Of a stretch of 32,621 nucleotides of DNA, positions 25,548 through 32,621 are shown one piece after another. Positions within the stretch are counted from its first letter, which is position 1. Every line of letters starts with the position of its first letter. Position numbers and translations under genes: made by a program. The notes under the pieces were generated by a model. That model did no database searches. It was not told where the DNA came from and saw only the letters and a list, made by a program, of their open reading frames with translations. This DNA is from Pseudonocardiales bacterium (GTDB lineage Bacteria; Actinomycetota; Actinomycetes; Mycobacteriales; Pseudonocardiaceae), in the NCBI GenBank assembly GCA_019240665.1, contig JAFAXZ010000242.1:1-32621 (forward strand), read 5' to 3'.

Positions 25548-27269
25548 TCATCGTCGGTTCCCTGCGCGTGATCGGGTGCGACCGGTCCGGGCCCCGGGGT
25601 CGTCGTCCATGGCCGCCCCGCTGGCCATCCGCTGCGCCAGCCGGGACGCCAGGGCCATGATCGTCAGGGCGGGATTGGCGCTGCCCTGAGTGGGGCAGAC
25701 CGATCCATCGGCGATGAAGAGGTTCGGGACCGCCCAGGCGCGCTGGTTGGCGTCGACGACGCTGTGCTCGGGGAAGCTGCCCATCCGAGCACCGCCGATG
25801 AGGTGCGCGAAGCGCTGGATGGTGAGCACGTCCTGGGCGTCGGCGGCATGCAGGATGTCGGTGATCACCTTGGTCGAGTAGGCCATATTGGCCCTGTCAT
25901 TATCGCCCAGGGTGTAGTCCATCCGTGCGATAGGCTGGCCGTAGGGATCGGTCTCGTCGGCCAGGGTGATCCGGTTATCCGGGTGTGGGAGCAGCTCGTT
26001 GAGCACCCCGATGGTGGCCCAATGGTTGTAGTCGCGCATGTACTCGCGCAACGCCCAGCCCCAATGTCCGTCGGCCAGCACGTGCTCGGCCCAACCGATG
26101 GGCAGTGGGGACACGGTCTGGATGGAGAACCCGCGGGCGAAACCGCGGGCGGGGTCGGTCTCGTAGAACTGTTCGCTGGAAATCTCCGGCGGCGGCGCTT
26201 TGTACATCCGTAGTTCGAAGGGCCACCGCCCCGCGGTCTGGGTAGCACCTTGCACCATGACGTAGCGACCGACCTGGTCGACGTTGTTGCACAGCCCGGA
26301 GGGGAAGCGGCGGCTCACCGAAGCCAGCAGCAGCCGCGGAGTCTCAACCGAGTAACCGGCGATTGCGACGTACCGGGCGCGCTGCAGGCGGTGGGCGCCG
26401 CCGGACTCAGTGGCGTACACCACGCCGCGGGCTCGGCCGGAGTCCTGCCTGATCTCCACCCGCAAGGCCATGCAGTTGGCCCGCACTTCCACGCCGTGAG
26501 CCAGCGCGTCGGGCAGATGCGTGACGTAGGGGCTGGCCTTAGCGTTGACCTTGCAGCCCTGCAGGCAGTAGCCGCGGTAAATGCAGTGCGGGCGGTTGCC
26601 GAAGGTACCGTTAACGATCCCGACGGGGCCGACCCGCATTTCGATACCGCACCGCAACGCGCCCTCGCGGAGCTTCTCGGCAGCCCCGGAGACCGGATGC
26701 GGGGAGAAGGGGTAACGGTGCGGGTAGCCCCAGGGCCAATCCTGGCCGGCCACCGGCAACTCGGCCTCCACCTGCTCGTAGTGCGGGCGCAGATCTTCAT
26801 AGCAGATCGGCCAGTCCGCGCCCACGCCGTCATCGGTGTAGGTGGACAGATCACTGGGATGAAATCGTGGGGTGTAGCCGGCGTAGTGGACCATCGAGCC
26901 ACCCACCCCGCGGCCGGAGTTGTTCTTCCCGAGCTCGATCGGGTCTGCCCCGCTGATGATCCGCTTCTGAGTCCAGTACAGCGGGTGGCTGCCGGCTTCG
27001 TCGGATACCCAGTCCTCGTCGGGGTGCCAGAACGGGCCTGCCTCGATGATCACTACTCGCCAGCCGTGCCGGGCCAACCGCTGGGCCAGCACCGATCCAC
27101 CCGCGCCGGCCCCCACGATGACGAGGTCGACCTCGTCATCATCGCGGTATCGAGCCATGGTGGTCTCACCCGGTAAGTCCCGGGAGTGTACGTCCAGCAA
27201 GAACCGGGAGTCGTTGTCCCGCGGCCCGAGCGCACCCTTGAGGATGCCCCGCCAGAACGTACCCATCAC
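25548..27269 (-). CDS. GMC-family FAD-dependent oxidoreductase (gluconate 2-dehydrogenase large-subunit-like)
   Basis: 'DLVIVGAGAGGSVLAQRLARHGWRVVIIEAG', 'GRGVGGSMVHYAGYTPRFHPSDL', 'HLIGGARMG', 'DGSVCPTQGSANPALTIMALASRLAQR'; start could be internal (MARYRDDDEVDL). Confidence 0.88.
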   Translation of the reverse strand: MMGTFWRGILKGALGPRDNDSRFLLDVHSRDLPGETTMARYRDDDEVDLVIVGAGAGGSVLAQRLARHGWRVVIIEAGPFWHPDEDWVSDEAGSHPLYWTQKRIISGADPIELGKNNSGRGVGGSMVHYAGYTPRFHPSDLSTYTDDGVGADWPICYEDLRPHYEQVEAELPVAGQDWPWGYPHRYPFSPHPVSGAAEKLREGALRCGIEMRVGPVGIVNGTFGNRPHCIYRGYCLQGCKVNAKASPYVTHLPDALAHGVEVRANCMALRVEIRQDSGRARGVVYATESGGAHRLQRARYVAIAGYSVETPRLLLASVSRRFPSGLCNNVDQVGRYVMVQGATQTAGRWPFELRMYKAPPPEISSEQFYETDPARGFARGFSIQTVSPLPIGWAEHVLADGHWGWALREYMRDYNHWATIGVLNELLPHPDNRITLADETDPYGQPIARMDYTLGDNDRANMAYSTKVITDILHAADAQDVLTIQRFAHLIGGARMGSFPEHSVVDANQRAWAVPNLFIADGSVCPTQGSANPALTIMALASRLAQRMASGAAMDDDPGARTGRTRSRAGNRR

Positions 27270-28012
27270 CGTTCCCAGGCGTCGACGACCTGCACCGGGT
27301 CCTCGTCGGTGGCCCCGGGTTGCTCGAACGGCTCCCGCACCGCGGGACCGTCCGCGCCGGGGCCGCCCAGGCGCATGAACCCGCGGGGGTAGGCTGGGCC
27401 GCCGAAGCCGATCTCATTCCACGCCCACGGGTGCGAGTAGAACGCGGCGAGCATCATGCGTATCACCACCGACCAGGCGTGTGCGACGTTCAGCTCATCC
27501 CAGGCGCCGCCGACCAGCCGACCCTGCGCGAACTCGGACACGATCGCCTCGCGCTGGGCTTCGGCGCAGCCAGCGAAACCGGTTTGATAGCCCAGGGTCG
27601 CGGTGTGGTCGAGCCCGCGGAGTACCAGCCGCCAGGTGTCCCGGTCATCGGGCATATCGGCGTACTGATAGCCGTCGAGGAGGCCATCGGCGAGCTTGCC
27701 GTCCACCATCTCGGCAACGGGGACGCGGGGTTCGCGGTCCTGGGCCAGCACGGTGTCACACAATGCCCGCAACACCGGCTCCTCGTCCGATGTGAAGAAG
27801 CGCAGCGGGCCGGGGGGCTCGAGCCGGGCCAGCACCACCTTTTTGGTGGCCTCATCCCAGGTGTCGACCGCGTCGAGCACGTTGAAGTCGGGGTAGCGCC
27901 CGATCATCTGCGGGGTGGTGCCCCGCCGTTGCCGGGGCAGCCACGACGGGTGCAGCGCCGCGCCGCCCGGACGACGCTTGGGCAGGTGATCGGCACTAGT
28001 GAGATCGGGCAC
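27266..28012 (-). CDS. Gluconate 2-dehydrogenase subunit 3 family protein
   Basis: 'LRFFTSDEEPVLRALCDTVLAQD...VPVAEMVDGKLADGLLDGYQYADMPDDRDTWRLVLRGLD'; stop overlaps GMC start. Confidence 0.75.
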   Translation of the reverse strand: MPDLTSADHLPKRRPGGAALHPSWLPRQRRGTTPQMIGRYPDFNVLDAVDTWDEATKKVVLARLEPPGPLRFFTSDEEPVLRALCDTVLAQDREPRVPVAEMVDGKLADGLLDGYQYADMPDDRDTWRLVLRGLDHTATLGYQTGFAGCAEAQREAIVSEFAQGRLVGGAWDELNVAHAWSVVIRMMLAAFYSHPWAWNEIGFGGPAYPRGFMRLGGPGADGPAVREPFEQPGATDEDPVQVVDAWER

Positions 28013-28016
28013 GGGT

Positions 28017-28556
28017 TCACTTCTCCCGACGTAGCACGGCCGCGAGCAGGCCCATGCCGCCAACCATCGCCATCAGGCCCGGCGCGGAGATCGGGGGGCC
28101 CATCGGCAGGTTGTAGGAGTACAGTCGCCAGCCGCCGGGCTTGCGGGCCACCCCGCGGGCGTGGAAGTACTCCCCGAGTAACCCGTTGGCGACATACAAC
28201 GCCGCAGTCACCGGCAGCGCGGTCTTAGCGCAGCGCCGGGAGAACACTCCCCCGATGCCAGCCGCCACCAGCGGCGGTGTCAGCACAATCGGGCTCCACA
28301 TCCACTTATTACCGAAACTGGCCCGGTAGTGCTCCAGGTAGATCTCCGCACCGGTCACCACCGCCGCGGCTGCGGTCAACCCGGATAGCGCTCGCTCGAA
28401 CCGGCCGTGCTCCACGTTCCACACCATCCGGTCGATGAGGTGCTCAGCAGGGGCCACCGCCCCATGGCGGGCAGAGGTGGGGTCCGTTTCGGGCTCGACA
28501 GCCCTCCGGGCGGTGCGGCGACCGATGGTCGGGCGACGGATTAACAGATTGGCCAT
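28017..28556 (-). CDS. Small membrane protein of unknown function in the GMC cluster
   Basis: Start MANLLIRRPTIGRRTARR; hydrophobic segments 'LSGLTAAAAVVTGAEIYL', 'WSPIVLTPPLVAAGIGGVFS', 'GLMAMVGGMGLLAAVL'; co-directional with subunit 3. Confidence 0.65.
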   Translation of the reverse strand: MANLLIRRPTIGRRTARRAVEPETDPTSARHGAVAPAEHLIDRMVWNVEHGRFERALSGLTAAAAVVTGAEIYLEHYRASFGNKWMWSPIVLTPPLVAAGIGGVFSRRCAKTALPVTAALYVANGLLGEYFHARGVARKPGGWRLYSYNLPMGPPISAPGLMAMVGGMGLLAAVLRREK

Positions 28557-28647
28557 GTCAGCTCCCTGGCAGTATTCCGACAATCCGGGAATTTAACGCT
28601 ACCCGGATCGGCTGCCAACCACCCGGCGAAGCATCTGTAACCCCCAC

Positions 28648-30441
28648 TCAGCCCTGCCGATGTGGCAGAAACTCCTGGAGTTTGGTCCTGACACCTTGCT
28701 TGATCACGCCCCAGCGGTCCTCATCACCGGCCAGCATGGCCTTGGCGGCGTCGGTGATTTGCTCAAAGGTGGCGTGCGGCGGCACGGGTGGCACGTTCGG
28801 GTCGCAGCGCACGTCTAACACCGTTGGCCGGCCGGCGGCCAGTGCGCGGTCCCAGGCCGAAGCGATGTCATCAGGCTTGTCGACGGCGATGGCTTGCAGG
28901 CCCAAATCGGTGGCGAATCCGGCGTAATTCACATCGGGCAGGCGCTGCGACTCGACGAACTTAGGCGCGCCCGCCATGGCGCGCATCTCCCAGGTGACCT
29001 GGTTCAAGTCGTCGTTGTGTAACACGGCGACGACCAGCCGAGGGTCGGACCACTGTTCCCAGTACCGCTTGATGGTGATCAGTTCGGCGAGACCGTTCAT
29101 CTGCATCGCGCCATCTCCGGCGAACACGATCACTGGTCGATCCGGGCAGCCGAACTTCGCCCCGATCCCGTAGGGCACCCCCGGACCCATGGTGGCAAGG
29201 TTGCCCGAGAGCGACCCGCGCATGTTGCCCCGGAACTTCAGCTGTCGGGCATACCAGTTGGCTGCCGACCCTGAGTCGGCGGTGACGATCGCGTTGTCGG
29301 GCAGCCGGGAGCTCAATTCGGCGAACAGCCGCATCGGGTTGATCGGATCCGCCTCGACACCTGCCTCCATCGCCATGGTCTCCCACCAGCGGGTCACATC
29401 GGACTCGATGCTCTCGCGCCAGGCGCGGTCGTCTTTGCGGACCAACAGCGGCAGCAACGCGCGCAGGGTGGTCGCCGCGTCGCCCACCAGATTCACTTCG
29501 TAGGGATAACGCATGCCGATCATGACCGGGTCGAGGTCAATCTGCACCGCGCGGGCCTGGTCGAACTCAGGCATGAACTGGGTGTAGGGAAAACTCGATC
29601 CGACCGTCAGCAAGGTGTCGGCCCCGCGCATCATCTCGTAGCTCGGCCGCGTTCCCAGTAGCCCGATCGACCCGGTCACATACGGCAGTTCGTCAGAGAG
29701 CACGTCCTTGCCCAGCAGCGCCTTGGCCACCCCCGCACCGAGCAGGTCCGCCACCTGCTCCAGCTCGGCGGCGGCTCCCCGGGCACCCGAACCCGCCAGG
29801 ATCGCGACCTTACGGCCAGCGTTGAGCAGCTCCGCCGCCTGATGCAGCGCGTCGGAGTCCGGCGCCAGCTCGGGCCAACAGATCCCCAGGCTGGAGGGCA
29901 CCATCTTGAACTCATGACTCGGCGGCGAGTACGCCAACTCCTGCACATCGGCCGGCACGATGACCGCCGTCGGCGCTCGCCGCGCCAAGGCGATTCGGAT
30001 CGCCCGGTCCAGGACGTTGGGCAACTGCTCAGGGACGGTAACCATCTGCACGTAGTCGCTGGCGACATCCTTGAACAAGCTCAGCAGGTCGACCTCCTGC
30101 TGGTAGGAACCGCCCATCGCACTGCGATTGGTCTGCCCGACGATCGCCAGCACCGGCACATGGTCAAGCTTGGCGTCGTAGAGGCCGTTGAGCAGATGGA
30201 TCGCACCGGGCCCCGAGGTCGCCGCACAGACTCCGAGCCGCCCGGTGAACTTCGCGTACCCCACCGCTTCGAAGGCCGCCATTTCTTCATGCCGGGCCTG
30301 CACGAACTGCGGCTTGTTGTCCGCCCGACCCCACGCTGCTAATAGGCCATTGATCCCGTCGCCGGGGTACGCGAAGACCGTGCCCACCCCCCACTCGCGC
30401 AAACGGCTCAGCAGATAATCAGCAACCTTTGGTGCGGCCAC
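28648..30441 (-). CDS. Thiamine-pyrophosphate-requiring enzyme, pyruvate-oxidase/acetolactate-synthase-like
   Basis: 'VADYLLSRLREWGVGTVFAYPGDGINGLLAAW', 'ARHEEMAAFEAVGYAKFTGRLGVCAATSGPGAIHLLNGLYDAK', TPP motif 'IVFAGDGAMQMNGLAELITIKRYWEQW...LVVAVLHNDDLNQVTWE'. Confidence 0.9.
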   Translation of the reverse strand: MAAPKVADYLLSRLREWGVGTVFAYPGDGINGLLAAWGRADNKPQFVQARHEEMAAFEAVGYAKFTGRLGVCAATSGPGAIHLLNGLYDAKLDHVPVLAIVGQTNRSAMGGSYQQEVDLLSLFKDVASDYVQMVTVPEQLPNVLDRAIRIALARRAPTAVIVPADVQELAYSPPSHEFKMVPSSLGICWPELAPDSDALHQAAELLNAGRKVAILAGSGARGAAAELEQVADLLGAGVAKALLGKDVLSDELPYVTGSIGLLGTRPSYEMMRGADTLLTVGSSFPYTQFMPEFDQARAVQIDLDPVMIGMRYPYEVNLVGDAATTLRALLPLLVRKDDRAWRESIESDVTRWWETMAMEAGVEADPINPMRLFAELSSRLPDNAIVTADSGSAANWYARQLKFRGNMRGSLSGNLATMGPGVPYGIGAKFGCPDRPVIVFAGDGAMQMNGLAELITIKRYWEQWSDPRLVVAVLHNDDLNQVTWEMRAMAGAPKFVESQRLPDVNYAGFATDLGLQAIAVDKPDDIASAWDRALAAGRPTVLDVRCDPNVPPVPPHATFEQITDAAKAMLAGDEDRWGVIKQGVRTKLQEFLPHRQG

Positions 30442-30472
30442 AGCGTCCCCTCCGAAATCCTGATGGGTCTGC

Positions 30473-30507
30473 TCATTCCGAGCTTCCAGTCATTCCGAAG
30501 CTTCCAG
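30473..30507. repeat. 17/18-bp tandem repeat x2
   Basis: tcattccgagcttccag (30473-30489) / tcattccgaagcttccag (30490-30507). Confidence 0.85.
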
Positions 30508-30553
30508 GGGGGCATTCCCGGAAATCGTTGCCGTTACGCACGCTTCACCGTTT

Positions 30554-30569
30554 CGTGACCTGTGTCACA
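30554..30569. promoter_or_regulatory. CRP/GlxR-like palindromic binding site
   Basis: CGTGA-CCTGTG-TCACA, one mismatch to TGTGA-N6-TCACA, in the divergent intergenic region 30442-30653. Confidence 0.55.
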
Positions 30570-30653
30570 CGCCCGCGCTGGTGAGAAGGCCACGGCGAGC
30601 GACGCGGCGCCCTGGGCTAGCCGTTCCTCTCGCGGGAATGGCATGCTCGGTGA

Positions 30654-31820
30654 GTGCCGCTGCTCGGCCGGCTCGCGACCGCATCAGCGGCGGCGTGGGC
30701 CTATCTCCTGCTCACACACGGCGACTTCTGGCTCACCTCGACCCGGCTGCTGGTCAACCCCCCCGAACCCGGCTCGTGGCCGAGTGTCGGAGTCGTCGTC
30801 CCAGCGCGCGACGAGGCGGTGGTGCTTGGCGAGACGCTGCCCACCCTGCTCGCGCAGGACTACCCGGCCGAACTCGCCATGTGGCTGATCGACGACGGGA
30901 GCAGCGACGGCACCGGGGAACTCGCGCGTACCGTCGCCGAGCGGTGCGGCGGAGGAGTCTCGCTGACTGTGCTGACCGCCCCACCTCCGCTGCCGGGGTG
31001 GACCGGCAAGCTCAATGCCGTCCAGCGCGGCGTGGCAGCGGCCAGCGCCGCCGGGGTCGATCTGCTGTTGTTCACCGACGCCGACATCGCTCATCACCCC
31101 TCCTCGGTGCGCCGACTGGTCGCCACGGCGCTGGCGGACGACCGCGACCTCGTCTCGCTCATGGCGCTGCTGCGCACGCAGACCTACTGGGAGCGCGCCC
31201 TCGTTCCGGCGTTCGTCTACTTCTTCGCTCAGCTCTACCCGTTTCGGCGGGTGGCTCGGCCCGGCGCCCGGACCGCCGCAGCCGCCGGCGGCTGCGTCCT
31301 ACTCCGCCGTACGGCACTCGAGCGGGCCGGGGGGCTCACCCGTATCCGCGGCAACCTCATCGATGACGTGGCCCTGGGTCGGCTGCTCAAGCGCTCCGGC
31401 GCGCGGACCTGGCTGGGCTTCACCGGCGACCCGCCCGAGGTCCGCAGTGTACGGCCCTACCCTTACCTCGCGGACCTGTGGACCATGGTCACCCGCAGCG
31501 CCTACACTCAGCTGCGCCGCTGCCCGGGGCTGCTCGCCGGCACGGTCGCCGGCATGGGGCTGCTCTACGTCCTCCCGCCCGTCGCCGGGCTCGCCGGGCT
31601 GGTCCAGCATTCGCCGGTGCCCGCTGTGGCTGGGCTCGGCGCGTGGGCCGTGATGGTCATGACGCAGGCGCCGGTGCTGCGGCTCTACGGCCTCTCACCG
31701 CTGCGCGGACTCGCGCTGCCAGCCGTCGCCATGCTGTATGCCGCCATGACAGTGGACTCGGCGCGCCGCCACGCGACCGGCCGAGGCGGCGCCTGGAAAG
31801 GCCGGCTCGCTGCGAGCTGA
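30654..31820 (+). CDS. HpnB-like family 2 glycosyltransferase (hopene-associated type)
   Basis: 'WPSVGVVVPARDEAVVLGETLPTLLAQDYP', 'LPGWTGKLNAVQRGV', 'LLLFTDADIAHHPSSV', 'VPAFVYFFAQLYPFRRV', 'AAAAGGCVLLRRTALERAGGLTRIRGNLIDDVALG', 'MVTRSAYTQLRRCPGLLAGTV'. Confidence 0.85.
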   Translation: MPLLGRLATASAAAWAYLLLTHGDFWLTSTRLLVNPPEPGSWPSVGVVVPARDEAVVLGETLPTLLAQDYPAELAMWLIDDGSSDGTGELARTVAERCGGGVSLTVLTAPPPLPGWTGKLNAVQRGVAAASAAGVDLLLFTDADIAHHPSSVRRLVATALADDRDLVSLMALLRTQTYWERALVPAFVYFFAQLYPFRRVARPGARTAAAAGGCVLLRRTALERAGGLTRIRGNLIDDVALGRLLKRSGARTWLGFTGDPPEVRSVRPYPYLADLWTMVTRSAYTQLRRCPGLLAGTVAGMGLLYVLPPVAGLAGLVQHSPVPAVAGLGAWAVMVMTQAPVLRLYGLSPLRGLALPAVAMLYAAMTVDSARRHATGRGGAWKGRLAAS

Positions 31821-31840
31821 CCGAGCCCGACGCCGCGAGG

Positions 31841-32621
31841 CTACTGATCAACACCCCGAACACCCGGTTGTTCGTCAATCACGGGCCAGGCCACTTCGGA
31901 TGAGATCGGCCTCGGCAGGGCACCTCGTTGGCTGAGCCGGACCGCCATCCCGCAGATCACCAGGCTGAACGCGGCCACCACGCCCAGGTCGACCCACTCG
32001 GGGATGAGCTTGGTTCCGCCGTACTGCCCAAGGTAGGAGATCACTGTCAGGCCGATGAACCATGGCAGGATCCACACCAGCGACCGCGGGTCCAGCCGCG
32101 GTCGCTTATCCGGGCGACCCAGCGCGTAGGAGACCCCGAACAGCACATAGCCGGCGGCGACGATCAGCATCAGCTTCTGCACCGTGGCCCAGGCCGTCCA
32201 GTAGATGGTCTCGTTCGCGGCGATGAACGCCAGCGGCGCCAGGACCGAGGCGGCCGGCAACCGGTACGGCCGTGCATGGTCGGGTTCGGTCTTGCGCAGG
32301 GCCAGCAGGGTGATGGGAGCGAACGCATACATGATGAATGTCGCCGAGGTGGCCAGTCCGACCAGGCTGTGCCAGCTCGGAAAGGGCAGGAAGCAGATCA
32401 GGCCCACGACGAACGACAGGATGATCGAGAAGTACGGGACACCGCGACCGCTGATCCGGCTGACAACGCGGGGAACGTAACCGAGGTGACCCAGCGCGTA
32501 GGACAGCCGCGCGGAGGTGCCCAGATAGACCAGGCCGGTGCCGGCCGGTGAGACGAACGCATCCACATACAGGATGGCGGCCAGCCAGCCCAGGCCCAGG
32601 CCGGTGGCCAGCGTCGCATAC
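31841..32621 (-). CDS. APC-family amino-acid permease, C-terminal part (5' end outside window)
   Basis: 'DAFVSPAGTGLVYLGTSARLSYALGHLGYVPRVVSRISGRGVPYFSIILSFVVGLICFLPFPSWHSLVGLATSATFIMYAFAPITLLALRKTEPDHARPYRLP'. Confidence 0.85.
   Translation of the reverse strand, partial: YATLATGLGLGWLAAILYVDAFVSPAGTGLVYLGTSARLSYALGHLGYVPRVVSRISGRGVPYFSIILSFVVGLICFLPFPSWHSLVGLATSATFIMYAFAPITLLALRKTEPDHARPYRLPAASVLAPLAFIAANETIYWTAWATVQKLMLIVAAGYVLFGVSYALGRPDKRPRLDPRSLVWILPWFIGLTVISYLGQYGGTKLIPEWVDLGVVAAFSLVICGMAVRLSQRGALPRPISSEVAWPVIDEQPGVRGVDQ

Noticed and set aside
26250-28228. Long + strand ORFs (308 and 302 aa) opposite the GMC and subunit 3 genes
   Set aside because: Antisense mirror frames of well-supported coding genes

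Overview
High-GC actinobacterial chromosomal window (Pseudonocardiaceae-like by gene content; this is inference). I read about 29 protein-coding genes and no rRNA, tRNA or CRISPR array. The main feature (about 0.4-10.4 kb) is a set of nickel-pincer-nucleotide (NPN) cofactor genes, larE <-> larB-larC. larB-larC run directly into a co-directional set: fatty-acyl reductase/HAD fusion, Zn-alcohol dehydrogenase, a divergent LarA-like protein, and a PlsC-type acyltransferase. A ferritin-like diiron protein lies next to larE. The LarA-like protein keeps the residues expected for pincer attachment and Ni ligation but lacks one catalytic His and the DHTRP motif of lactate racemase. It is a candidate undescribed NPN enzyme in lipid or alcohol metabolism. 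Next comes a two-gene operon closely resembling the molybdenum storage protein (MosA/MosB) of Azotobacter, with no nitrogenase or Mo transport genes in view. The rest is a PHA module (phasin, XRE regulator, PhaC), dtd, the conserved sigB / acuC / dtxR-ideR / galE neighbourhood, a DUF4192 protein, a methyltransferase, a chimeric pseudogene remnant, a PAC2 protein, a GMC oxidoreductase / gluconate-dehydrogenase-subunit-3 cluster, a TPP enzyme, an HpnB-like glycosyltransferase and a truncated APC permease. Small-scale structure includes several perfect or near-perfect tandem duplications at gene boundaries, a 24-bp perfect hairpin, an ECF-type promoter upstream of sigB, a consensus promoter before the phasin gene, a CRP/GlxR-like palindrome and an apparent frameshift in a DUF3099 gene. 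All family calls come from reading motifs, not from database searches.
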